Shown: in pieces, positions 8,157 to 17,210 of the stretch | Numbering within the stretch: the stretch's first letter is position 1 | Layout: each line of letters begins with the position of its first letter | NCBI GenBank assembly: GCA_018398765.1 | Contig: JAHBMJ010000477.1 | Coordinates: 109,821 to 127,030 of the forward strand | DNA from: Chromera velia | Lineage: Eukaryota > Sar > Chromeraceae | Direction of reading: 5' to 3' | DNA: 17,210 bases | Made by a program: the position numbers and the translations under genes | The notes under the pieces: model-generated | What the model was told of the DNA's origin: nothing | Databases searched by the model: none | The model's input: the letters and a program-made list of their open reading frames with translations, nothing else

Positions 8157-8627
8157 CCCTGCAGATAGCTAGGATTTTGCGGGATTTTAGCCCAGGATTT
8201 TAGCGGATTTTACGGGATTTTAGCCTAGATTTTAGCAGATTTAGGCGGATTTTGCCCAAGATTCTGCCGGACTATTTCTCCAGGATTTTAGAATCTAAAA
8301 TCCTGGCTTTAGCGATTATAAAGACTAAAATCCTGGATCCTAGAATTTTAGAAATGAATGCCAGGATTTTACGGGATTATATCTTTCCCGTAAAATCCCG
8401 TAAAAATTAAACGGTAAAATCCTAAGAAGAGGCTAAGATTTTAGCTTTCTTCCAGGATTTTAGATTCTAAAATCCTAGATGTAGGGATTGTATTTCTAAC
8501 GTTAAGAGTCCGGCAGAATCCTGGGCAAAACCCGCCAAAATCCGTTAAAATCCTGGCCAAATTAAATCCCGTAAAATCCGCTAAAATCCTAGGCTAAAAT
8601 CCCGCAAAATCCTGGCTACCTGCAGGG
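8157..8627. mobile_element. Fold-back (long inverted-repeat) element, ~471 bp
   Basis: The left end (CCCTGCAGATAGCTAGG, then GGATTTTGCGGGATTTTAG) and the right end read in reverse complement (CCCTGCAGGTAGCCAGG, then the same GGATTTTGCGGGATTTTAG) match nearly base for base for at least 65 bp. Symmetry continues inward: a 27-bp hairpin at 8280-8306 is the near reverse complement of one at 8452-8478. The body is almost entirely GGATTTTA on the left and TAAAATCC on the right. Flanks GATGACGATGGT (8140-8151) and GATGATGATGGT (8629-8640) match 11 of 12 and could be a target duplication. There is no coding capacity. It is probably a non-autonomous DNA transposon (MITE or fold-back type). Confidence 0.8.
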
Positions 8628-9481
8628 TGATGATGATGGTGAAAGTTCATATTTATCTACCTTACGGGGGAATGCATTTTGAGATTTGTTCCTAGCATGC
8701 CCGCTTTACTTTGGTCGTTCCATTCCTCTATGCAACACTGCAACACATCTTGCTAATTCTGGCTAGACATCTGGCTACATTGCTGGTTTACTCTATTTAT
8801 CATTATTATCATCATCATACACCATCGCTATCGGCCCATAATAGGCGTCTAGCGTTCAGCAAGTCACAACGTGCAAGGCAGATTGTTAAATGATGGACCC
8901 TCATTTCATAACGTTATCTCTATATATTCGTTAAATTTTGTTACGTTTTCTCATGAATAAAAACTTTTGTGTACATATTTTTTTATGTGAAGAATCCAAA
9001 GTTACTATTGACTTCCTAAGGCAGAAAAATATAATCAATTCGGATCGAATTCGGGGGCACATGTCATCAAATCTATGAGTATACAATCATAAGAAAGTTA
9101 TTAGAATTCCAAGCTACAAGCTTTACAGGCATTGGTAACAAGATTGATGACTTCGATAGGAATTCTAGTGGGAATTCAAAGTTACTATTTTATACATGAA
9201 ATGAGGTACTAGGTGAGGTGATTCAACCATAATCTAGACCGTAATTAAGGTGATGTTAATGATGATTGAGGGTTAAATCCTAGATTTAGCGACGCCAAAT
9301 CCCAAGCCATTAGCAAGGCTTTGAGGACAACCCAAAGCACACATTCATGGGGGGAGGGATGAGGAAGCCTACATGCCAATCAGATTGATTCGCCTCAACT
9401 TGCCTTATCAACAGAATGGACCTTTTTGAAACAGTTGGCTATAGCTTTGGAACCGCTTCTAGGCAGAATTGTGCACAACAG
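8628..9481. other. AT-rich spacer
   Basis: No gene recognised. An AATAAA hexamer is present at 8956-8961 on the plus strand, more than 1 kb past the GDPD-like stop, so its relevance is doubtful. CAAAGTTACTATT occurs twice (about 8997 and 9178). Positions about 9300-9481 may include the 3' untranslated part of the minus-strand LINE-like element, but no poly-A tail (T run on this strand) marks its end. Confidence 0.4.
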
Positions 9482-10537
9482 TTACACCATATCCTTCATT
9501 GTTTTCTTATTATCAGAAGTGCCCCTCCTGGTTGCACCTGCAACGCGTTGTGCGATCTGTATTCTTATGTCAATGGGCGCTTTCTGCTTCACAATTTCAT
9601 ACAGTTCTTTCAGCCTGTTCCGTTCCCTTTCTATGTGCTTACATTCTATCAGAACATGAACCTCATCTTTGATCATATGCAAAGGGGACAAACATTTATC
9701 GCACAGCCGTTCCGGTTGGGTTCTATTTATATCCCCCTCTGTGAAAGCCCTAAAAAGCGTACGAAAGCCTGCAGAGGACTGTAATAGACTCTTTGGCAGA
9801 GGTTCAACAGTGCACTCTATCATTTCACTTCTCGGACGCCATTTCCTTTCATTCAGAAGGTATATGGCCAAACGCTGTCTGGACGGATTCTCTGATTCAA
9901 TTTGGAAAAGGGTGAGATTCGCAAGATAGAAAAAAATTCTGTCTCTGTCTCTAACGTTTTTAGTTTCTTCTTTCAACCAGTCGGACAGCCAGACACTTTC
10001 TACGATCTTTTTTGCCGCCCTTTTCCTTCTGCCCTTGCCTTTCCTTTTAAACTTGTCCCCCACTGTGCTTGGCAATGGAGGCCACAAAAAGGAGCAATCT
10101 AATGGAACAGCCAGCCATTTTACTGTCTTAACGAAGGGTTCACACTGCCCATTCCACACTGCCCAGGGTAGAGCACGGTCGATCAATTTGATGCATTAGA
10201 TGAAGCCCCCACTCAACTTACCAAGTAGAGAACTGAATGGCTCAAGAGAGAGAGAGAGAAGGGAAGGCGAAACGAAGGAGTGATGGGAGAGACCAAAACA
10301 ATATCAAACAAAACGTAACTGTAATGCATCAAGGCAGGCAACATCTGTCTTTCTCAGCGGGATCGTTTCCAGTCTATGCAGCGCGACTGGCAGCCAGAGG
10401 GCCTTGAACAAAGTAATTTTAGAAAAGGGAGAAACAAAGCCCAGAGAAGAGAGAGTACCAAACACAGCCTCCAATGCCTTCTCTACCGCCTCAATGCGGA
10501 CTTCGACTGTCTTACTAAGGTTCCCACCCTCAAAAAC
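9482..10537 (-). pseudogene. LINE ORF2 C-terminal region with Cys/His motif (broken)
   Basis: The same frame continues after the TAG with the post-RT helical region (ALWLPVALHRLETIPL, then LDALQLRFV) up to TGA 10304-10306. Then comes about 120 nt with more stops and a CT-rich tract (10239-10262). An open stretch 10186-9482 follows, with a basic region (KRKGKGRRKRAAKK) and CDKC-x11-H-x4-C (about 9703-9641), the Cys/His arrangement common at LINE ORF2 ends. The 10187-10303 segment could be an insertion or simple decay. Confidence 0.72.
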
Positions 10538-12142
10538 CTAGTTGCCCAAATACTTATATTTCTTTACCGCTTCCACTGGTCTGCTTTCATAAAGAAAAGG
10601 GGTCCAGGGCACTAGGTCGGGGTGGAGGGAGGAGAGACGCATAACTTTTGTCTTCTTTAAATTCACCTTCAGGCCGTGCTCCTTACAATAGTCCTCGAGG
10701 CGAGACAGGCATTTCTGCAAGTCTGAAGCACTGTAAGCAAACAAAACAAGGTCTTCAGCATATCCGATGCTTTTGATTAAAACGTCAGACAGTTTAACAG
10801 GAGTCTCTCTATCTGATTTAGTATCCCCAGCCGAGCTTTGATTCCTGTTTTCATTATCAGAGCTAACAGACTTATGCAGATTGTTGATAAAAAGAAGAAA
10901 GAGGAGAGGAGAGAGAGGATCGCCTTGTTTTACTCCTCTGCCTTCTGGAAAGCATTCTGTTGCCCTATTCACCCGAGCCTTCACCTGACTATACATCGAA
11001 TGAATTATCCAAACATCAGCTTGGCTTACTCTTTCCTCCTTGAGCCTCTCTAACATTTTGACCTGAAGAACTGTATCAAACGCCTTGCTGAAATCAATAA
11101 ACGCGGCAATCAGGAGGCTTTTCTTCTTTTTGGAGCTGAGAATTAACGAAGATAGAGCAGCGAAGGCCTCCCTTGTCCCTACCCCCTGTCTGAAGCTAAG
11201 CTGCCTTTCGTCAATTTTCACCTCCTTCCTGATTTTTAAGTCCATCAATAAAGCAAAAATCTTACCCAGAAGCCCTATAATGTAGATCGGGCGCCATTCG
11301 TTACAGTTGAGACTCGGTGGGCCCTTTGGGACGGGAACAATGCGCAATACATTCTAGCGTTCAGGCCAAAAAGAAAAAATATGAAACAAATTGAAAAGGA
11401 CAAAGAGCAGAAAGCGGGAGAGAGGAGAAAAACCAAAACATAACGAAAGGTGACAAAGGCTAACCCCATCTAAACCTAACGCCTTCTTTGGGTCAATTCC
11501 TTTCAGTGTTTCCTCAATCATGTGTATAGAGAAGGCGGGCTGATAAGGAGGGGGGAAAGCCAGACTAATAGGTGCAGACGGAAGACCAGGACCGTCGAAG
11601 ACCCCTGCCCAGAACTGAGTGAAGGAAAATGCAGCAGGTTTATTATCCCCTCCCTTCTGTGTTTTGATTTTCCTGTTCCATTGCCAAACTTTCAAGGGGT
11701 CAACTGCTGCTTCTCTAGCCAGTCTCTCTGCTGTCTGTTGCTCGAGTTTACTCCTTTTTGCTGCAAACAGTCGAGCTCTTTCCCTTCTTAGTTTGACATA
11801 TTCTTTTTGCAGAGGGTGAGAAGGGTTCAGGACATGTCTTGCCTTTTTCTCTGCCTCCTTTACCTTCAAATGAATCAGGCGGCATTGTGGGTCCCACCAA
11901 GCCTGATGGGTGCTCTGCTTTCTCCCAGACTGTCTTCTCTTCTTGGATGCCTTTCCCTCGTCTACCACTGCACCCACTTTGCTGTCTGCTAGCCTTTCTT
12001 CCCAGAAAAGACCCAACTGTTCCAATTGGTCAAGATAAGAAGCCTTGCTGAGAAAGTTGGGGGGGGGAGCATTCTGAGGGGGAGGTGGTTGTGGGGGAAG
12101 GGGTAGTAGGTCAGGGGGAGGTGGGATAGGGGGAACAACTTA
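10538..12142 (-). pseudogene. LINE reverse transcriptase domain (broken, YAED active site)
   Basis: The domain copies RNA into DNA. After a TAA (12140-12142) and a Pro-rich linker come the pre-RT helical region (WWDPQC, then LKVWQWNRK) and the RT blocks: GLDGVS, WRPIYII with LGKIFA, FRQGVGTREAF, FIDFSKAFD (catalytic Asp), GVKQGDPLSPLLF, YAED (10751-10762), GLKVNLKKTKVM and KYKYLG. The invariant first Asp of YADD is Glu here. A TAG at 11354-11356 interrupts just before RIVPVPKG, where LINEs normally have Trp, and another TAG follows KYLGN at 10538-10540. Homology is clear and activity is not expected. Confidence 0.9.
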
Positions 12143-12399
12143 ACCTCCTTCATGCAGTTCGTTTACCCCTCTGTCGAACAGGTGGGGAAAAACCGTCTCA
12201 GAAAACGGCAGGACCGCTCTGGCGAGAGGAATCATTTCATCATCAGTCACCGGGGAAGTTCTATTTACAGTGAGGAGAGGGGGGAGAATACAGAAATTCT
12301 TTTCGCCCATGGGGGCATGTGGAGGATTAGAAGATATAGAGGGAGGAGATGAATCAAGAAAAAAAGAAAAAGAAAGAACAACATGTTGTGGGGCAAAGT

Positions 12400-13318
12400 T
12401 AGCTTCCAGGTTTGAAGTGGTAGAGGACCAGGCTGTCAAAAGAAAAGGATCTAGAAAAAAGTGATCAATCGCTGTTGTTTCTTCTCCTGCTTTAAATTAA
12501 AAAAAGTGCACGGGCCCGGAAATGAGACATCAACACCCAGCCTCTCACATTTTAAGGACAGGCCGTGGAGAGGAATTAAGTTAGAGCGTTCACAAAGACG
12601 GATCAGTCAATTCCCTTGCTCGTCAGGTTGACTGCCATGGCTGCAGGCTGACAATCGAGAGGGCTTACAAGCATCAACTTCGTTCTCTTCTCTGCTTTCA
12701 TCAGTGGGACATAGCATTCTTTCCCAAGTCAGCCCTTCCAGCATCCGAGTCCCCAGCTTGCCGTTCATGTCCTCAACCAGGATACGCAAATCCTCGAGAG
12801 GTACCTGACATAGTGCATCGATCACGCCCTTTCTCTCTCTGTCTCTTAGCTTCCTGTCTCTCTGTCTCAGGTCAGACCCTCTAGGTAGAAAGTACACACC
12901 GAAAACATAGAGGACTCTTGTGGCTGACTCCCCTCCTTCTGAGGGAGAATTAAGGCACACTCACTGACAGACGGACTAGATTTTGACCCACCAGCTCCCA
13001 CCTTAGCTGCAGTTCATGAACTAAAGAATTCCTGACTAGGCTGCATACACCCCCTGTCCTTGCTTCCCCGATGGTTGCGGTTTTCCTTCTCGACCCTTCC
13101 ACTTTGATTTTCCTTCTCAACCACTCAAAGTGATCGAAATTATGCCCTGTGTGAGTGGATGTTCTTACGAGCATGGAGGGGCACTTCGTTTCAGTTAACA
13201 CCACAATGTCTGCCTGGCAAGCGGCCAGCCACCGCTTGAGAGCCTTGCTTCATATGCGTAACCCCAGCCCCCCCACATTTACCGTTTTTATTGTAAGTTT
13301 TCTTCTTCCTAAAGCCAT
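12400..13318 (-). pseudogene. LINE APE-type endonuclease domain (broken)
   Basis: The domain nicks target DNA to prime reverse transcription. Visible blocks are: KTVNVGGLG (start strand with Asn), DIVVLTETK (catalytic Glu block), GGVCSLVRNS, VLYVFGVYFLP, LRILVEDMNGKLG (family GDxN block, here ED-N), LIRLCERSNLI, and AIDHFFLD with APQHVV at the end (family SDH block, here QH). Breaks are TGA at 13250-13252, a frame change at about 12950-12960, TGA at 12607-12609 and a return frame change at about 12490. The Gly-to-Glu change in the GDxN block and loss of the final Asp also point to inactivity. Confidence 0.8.
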
Positions 13319-13651
13319 GAGACCAGACCTTACGTCGTAAGAAGGAGAGAAAGCATTGTAGGAGGGTGAGGATGCAGAAGGGAAGAAAAGGGAGGGGGGG
13401 GACGGCTGAAAGACCCATTGAGGGATTGAAGAGGTTGCGGAGGGGCACACCGGTGGGGCAGAGGCAGAAGCACATGCAGAAGCCGAAGCACAAGAGGAAG
13501 AAGAAAAAGAAACAGAAGAAGAAGAACAACAAGAAGAAGAAAAAGAAGAAGAAGAGGAGGATGAGGAAGAAGGAGAAGAGGAGGAGGAGGAGGACGACGA
13601 TACTCCAACCGGAGGAGGGGGAAGGTCGGAAGGAGAACCTGCATGACGCTT
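13253..13651 (-). pseudogene. Ser/Pro/Ala-rich leader in frame with the LINE endonuclease
   Basis: About 133 open codons lie between a TAA at 13652-13654 and the TGA at 13250-13252. The order is a short SDLPPPPVGV stretch, a long Ser run with several codons, a SASA/CASA section, then a Ser/Pro-rich part leading to MALGRRKLTIKTVNVGGLG. The first ATG close to the endonuclease is at 13318. This may be the low-complexity N-terminus of ORF2 or the end of an upstream ORF. The opposite strand is a purine tract whose Lys/Arg-rich frame is an artefact. Confidence 0.5.
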
Positions 13652-14265
13652 TTATCGGTCTAAGACTTCACATTTTCTGAGTCTGCGGCTCTGGCCAACC
13701 GACACCCTAACCCGCATCATGCATTAGTATCAGTTCAAACAACTATATCTAGGACTATATATCATTCTTTTTATTCTGCACAGAATATTCTACAACTAAT
13801 TATGACGTATAGGTAGACACTTGAAGTCTTCCGCTTGGATAAACTTACAGTTAAATAAGCTGTTACGTTGAATAGCGGTAGTCAGCAATCACGTCATTCA
13901 CATGTAGACTTGAAGTTCTTGTCATGTGGCACCGTTACAGTACGTTTCATGAAAACCAAAAGGCACACTGGCAGACAAGAACAAAACTATGTGAAGTTGT
14001 CTGCCTGTTGTCTGACTTAACGTATTTACTGGGACAAGACCAGAGAATAGAAAGGAGAAAACCCTTCAAAAATCCTTCCTGAATCAAACGTTCAAGTCCC
14101 ACGACATAGCAAAATTGAGGAGAGCAATCAGCGAGAAAGGTTTGACCTCCTTCCCTGCCTTTTGATCCGTTCTTTTCTCACCTGCCGCGTTGCCAGATCG
14201 TCCCTTGTCTTTCCCGTCTCTTCGCACCTCCCCAGACCAGCTGATCCTTGCATGATACCCCAACT
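13652..14265. other. Spacer upstream of the LINE-like element
   Basis: No gene or domain recognised on either strand. Base composition is ordinary and somewhat AT-rich. Part of it could be the 5' untranslated region or ORF1 remnant of the LINE-like element, but nothing in the translated frames supports that. Confidence 0.4.
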
Positions 14266-14285
14266 TCTCTCTCTCTCCCTCCCTC

Positions 14286-14351
<66 letters not shown>

Positions 14352-14363
14352 TATGTGCATGTG
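14266..14363. repeat. Compound CT/GT dinucleotide microsatellite
   Basis: An interrupted CT run (14266-14318) passes directly into a GT run (about 14318-14344) and degenerate GTAT/GTGC units to about 14363. Confidence 0.95.
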
Positions 14364-14715
14364 TTCAGCCACCCCTTGGATCCCACGAGAACATCCGTGC
14401 ACCACAAAGGTCACGGTATGCTTCGGCATTCCACTGAAGCGGCCCGAAGCCAGGGACCCGCATACCTCCGGGAACATGAAAGATCGAAACATAAAGAAAT
14501 TAAGCAAACCCCCCTTCTCGATTCATTCCATCACATGTTGCACGTTCATCAATAAAGGTGACTTGAATCAAGATCGATCCAGTCTGTCTGCAGGGCTTTG
14601 CTGCATCTGCAGTCTTTTTTTTTACCTTTTCGAGAATGTCATGCTGCCGCAAAAAGAAAGCGTGAAAGAGAGAAAGGAAAAAAAGACGAACCCAAGAACG
14701 AACAAGCGAACCACT
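14364..14715. other. Spacer between microsatellites
   Basis: Nothing recognisable. The open frames that cross this stretch owe their length to the adjoining microsatellites. Confidence 0.4.
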
Positions 14716-14724
14716 AAAAGAAAC

Positions 14725-14760
<36 letters not shown>

Positions 14761-14762
14761 CA

Positions 14763-14794
<32 letters not shown>

Positions 14795-15060
14795 AAAGAA
14801 AGAGAGAAAGAAAGGAAGAAAGGAAGGAAGGAAGAAAGAAAGAGAGAAAGAAAGGAAGAAAGGAAGGAAGGAAGGAAGAAAGAAAGAGAAAGAAAGAAAG
14901 AAAGAAAGAAAGAAAAGAAAGAGAGAAAAAAGAGAAAAAAAGAAAGAAAGAAAGAAAAGAAAGAAAGAAAGAAAGAAAGACAGACAGACAGAAAGAAAGG
15001 AAGAAAGAAAGAAAGAAAGAAAGAAAGGAAGGAAGGAAGGAAGGAAGAAAGAAAGAAAGA

Positions 15061-15114
<54 letters not shown>

Positions 15115-15142
15115 AAGAAAAGAAAGAAAGAAGAAAGAAAGG

Positions 15143-15178
<36 letters not shown>

Positions 15179-15284
15179 GAAAAAAAGAAGAAAGAAAGAA
15201 AGAAAGAAAGAAAGACAGACAGACAGAAAGACAGAAAGACAGAAAGAGAGAAAGAAACAGCAAGAAAGAAAGAGCAAGAGCTGA

Positions 15285-15332
<48 letters not shown>

Positions 15333-15357
15333 CAGACAGAAAGAAAGAAAGAAAGAA

Positions 15358-15393
<36 letters not shown>

Positions 15394-15460
15394 GAAAAAA
15401 AGAAAGAAAGAGAAAAAAAGAAAGAAAGAGAAAGAAAGAAAGAAAGAGAAAAAAAGAAAG

Positions 15461-15495
<35 letters not shown>

Positions 15496-15496
15496 A

Positions 15497-15536
<40 letters not shown>

Positions 15537-15562
15537 AAAAAGAAAGAAAGAGAGAAAGAAAT
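14716..15562. repeat. Long GAAA-type tetranucleotide array (~850 bp)
   Basis: It is built almost wholly of AAAG units, with interspersed GGAA blocks (for example 15025-15045), a GA run (about 15085-15111), CAGA blocks (about 14979-14992, 15215-15242 and 15330-15340) and AAAAAAG units. The plus strand is nearly pure purine. Long open frames on both strands here (Lys/Glu/Arg-rich on plus, Phe/Leu/Ser-rich on minus) are consequences of the repeat and are not genes. Confidence 0.97.
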
Positions 15563-15744
15563 AACGAAGTCCAGAAAGAACGAACGAAGTTCAACGAACG
15601 AAAGAAAGGACAGACAAAAAAATGAATGTATGAAAGACCAAAAGAAAAAACAGAATGCAATACGAGGAGGGAGAGGAGGAAGCCAGCTACGGACCCACAC
15701 GCAGGGGGAGTGAGCGCATCACTCCGCTGCGGCTGATATTGCTG

Positions 15745-16916
15745 CTACTGCTGCTGCCGAGGCAGGCTGGCAAGGAAGTAACGGATTGCAGAATGCTCAG
15801 GTCTTATGTAGCTCAGAGCCTCCGTCATCGCAAGCGCCGTCTTTCCGTGGATATCCACAGCACTCACATTAATGCCAAGGGAAACGAGCATTTCGGTGAT
15901 AGGAAGCTTCCCTGGGTAATTGCACGAACTGACTAGACAGACAGCAAAGTGCAGGGCCGTCCGTCCAAAAGCATCTGTTGCGTGCACGTCGGCACCAGCA
16001 TCGAGAAGAACCTGCGCTGTATTTTCAAACCCTGCTCCGGCAGCTAGATGAAGCGGGATTCGCGCTGCTTTTTCTGTTTTCACATTCGGGTCCGCCCCTC
16101 GGGAGAGGAGGAGCTTTGCAAAGTCTTCATGCTCACGAGGGAGACAAAAGGACTGAACAGCTCTAAGCATTGCGTAGGAGAGCGCAGTGAAACCGTCAGG
16201 TCCTCTTTTGTCCACTTCCGCCCCAAATCAAGCAGGCGCTTGGCCGCCTCCTTCTGACACCACCTGACGGCTTGCTGAAGCGCGGTGTGTCCTTGGGCAT
16301 TCGTGCTGTTGACGTCGGCTCCATTCGAAACAAGACAGCCAACAAGATCAACCAAGCCTTTCTCAACAGCCAGATGAAGTGGGCTCAGAGTTTGCCTAGG
16401 CCGAGGGTCTGCCACTGCTTTTACGTTTGCCCCCTTGGAAACGAGAAATTTGGCAATCTTAGATCGGCGCACGAAAATTGCACAGAGAAGGGCGGTGCGT
16501 CTATGCTGGAAATTCCGCACACATGAAACTTCAAGCCCCGCCCCCGCCTCCACAAGCAGCCGCACTGCTTCCATATGCCCAGCATGGATGGCTCGTGAAA
16601 CAGCCGTCCTTCCCTCCACAAACCCGTTTATGTCAGCCCCCACAAACAGAAAGAGGTATAGAGCGTCTGTCTCCCCCCTTTTGATGAAGGTTGTGTGCAG
16701 TCTCTCTGACTTGACAGCGCCAAAAGACCGAATGACTCTGCCAACGGGACGCATGAAAAGACGGGCCCATCTGATACCCAAAACCCTTCTGCCACACTCA
16801 TAGGGAGGGAACTCATCCACTGGGGGCGAGGAAGAAGAAGAACCCCCCCCAGCTTCAGTCTGACGCTCATCGCCGTCTCCTCTTGTCACTGTCTCCGTCT
16901 CGGCAGAATTCTGCAC
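15745..16916 (-). CDS. Ankyrin-repeat protein gene interrupted by a one-base frameshift
   Basis: About eight ankyrin repeats, a protein-protein binding solenoid. Repeat cores in order are GRTAVSRAIHAGHMEAVRLL, RTALLCAIFVRRSKIAKFL, SPLHLAVEKGLVDLVGCL, GHTALQQAVRWCQKEAAKRL, then after the break GFTALSYAM, IPLHLAAGAGFENTAQVLL, GRTALHFAVCLV and GKTALAMTEALSY. The frame changes inside one repeat at a run of four C (16221-16224, plus strand). One additional base there would give RLLDLGAEVDKRGPDGFTAL, a perfect continuation, so a base is missing by mutation or assembly error. The gene ends at TAG 15745-15747 after PRQQQ. The first in-frame ATG is at 16754. Open frame upstream to 16916 starts with a non-ATG codon next to an acceptor-like GTGTGCAG, so an earlier exon is likely. 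No membrane or enzyme domain is seen. Partner and role are unknown. Confidence 0.82.
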
Positions 16917-17210
16917 ACCGCTCTCGCAAGAAAGCAGAATTTCGTGTCGAAGAGTCAGTGAGTGGTCCAGTTAAGAAGACGTTCACACGGTTGCGGTGGT
17001 CTCTTTGCAGGACCACGTTTGTAGGCCTCCTGATGAACAGGCAGTCAGCGGATGTCAGCTATAGCGGTCCCGAGACTTTTAAACTCGCGAGTGCGTGCGT
17101 CATGCAGCTTTTTGCCAGCCGTCTCCACCGTCTCGTCGATCGGCCGGACTCCAGTCAGGAAAAGAAGAGAGAAGACTTGCACCTCTGACTCTCATGAAAA
17201 GTACTGCATC
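16917..17210. other. Upstream of the ankyrin gene, window edge
   Basis: On the minus strand this should hold the 5' exon or promoter of the ankyrin gene. Short ATG-led frames exist (for example from about 17194), but I could not choose a splice donor with confidence. The plus-strand open frame here has no recognisable domain. Confidence 0.35.

Larger units (their letters stand above)
9482..13651 (-). mobile_element. Decayed LINE-like (non-LTR) retrotransposon
   Basis: One reading frame runs through most of this stretch on the minus strand. In order it carries a Ser/Pro-rich leader, an APE-type endonuclease, a linker rich in Pro, a reverse transcriptase and a C-terminal Cys/His motif. This is the domain order of LINE ORF2. 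The frame is broken by in-frame stops at 13250-13252, 12607-12609, 12140-12142, 11354-11356, 10538-10540 and 10304-10306, and by two opposite frameshifts (about 12950-12960 and about 12490), so it is not active as it stands. No terminal repeats, clear poly-A tail or target duplication were found, so the true ends are uncertain. The clade cannot be named from inspection. Confidence 0.88.

Noticed and set aside
8956-8961. AATAAA as the polyadenylation signal of the GDPD-like gene
   Set aside because: It lies 1.1 kb past the stop, beyond the fold-back element, in AT-rich DNA where the hexamer is expected by chance.
10239-10262. CT-rich minus-strand tract in 10187-10303 as a LINE-internal intron with a pyrimidine tract
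   Set aside because: No donor and acceptor pair gave a join that restored recognisable family sequence, so decay or insertion is simpler.
13366-13680. 104-codon Lys/Arg-rich plus-strand open frame
   Set aside because: It is the complement of the Ser-rich leader in frame with the LINE endonuclease on the minus strand; it is pure low complexity.
14248-15564. 438-codon plus-strand open frame, Lys/Glu/Arg-rich, and 386- and 328-codon minus-strand frames over the same stretch
   Set aside because: Their length comes entirely from the GAAA and CT/GT microsatellites, which lack stop codons in these frames. No domain or non-repetitive coding part is present.

Overview
The window is nuclear DNA of a eukaryote. 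The evidence is a protein kinase gene with five GT-AG introns, a decayed LINE-type (non-LTR) retrotransposon, a fold-back repeat element and abundant microsatellites. There are no operons, Shine-Dalgarno-led gene runs or bacterial-type genes. A MAP kinase with a TDY activation motif plus low-complexity protein inserts suits a protist or alga. A chromerid or other alveolate-type microalga is a plausible guess, but it is only an inference and no marker here fixes the taxon.

Layout. Positions 1-446 are repeat-rich 3' flank. Positions 447-3747 (minus) hold a six-exon MAP kinase gene; the joined reading frame is 1521 nt, or 506 residues. Positions 3748-6207 are a 2.5-kb divergent spacer filled with duplicated repeat modules (two ~330-370 bp direct copies, a duplicated 78-bp module and a duplicated palindromic module) and microsatellites. 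Positions 6208-7857 (plus) hold an intron-free, membrane-anchored glycerophosphodiester phosphodiesterase-like protein (GDPD1/GDE4 type) that has lost key catalytic residues. Positions 8157-8627 are a ~471-bp fold-back element built of short GGATTTTA/TAAAATCC motifs. Positions 9482-13651 (minus) are a dead LINE-like element: Ser/Pro-rich N-terminus, endonuclease, reverse transcriptase and a C-terminal Cys/His motif, broken by several in-frame stops and two compensating frameshifts. Positions 14266-14363 and 14716-15562 are microsatellites; the second is an ~850-bp GAAA-type array. Positions 15745-16916 (minus) hold an ankyrin-repeat gene interrupted by one missing base, probably with at least one further 5' exon towards or beyond the right edge.

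The genes do not form an evident pathway. The MAP kinase and the GDPD-like gene are divergently transcribed, but repeat-filled DNA separates them and no shared control can be shown. The strongest leads are the GDPD-like pseudoenzyme, the MAP kinase with a large acidic insert between DFG and TDY, the fold-back element, the unnamed repeat modules at 4055-5726, and the nonsense-mutation pattern of the LINE-like element.
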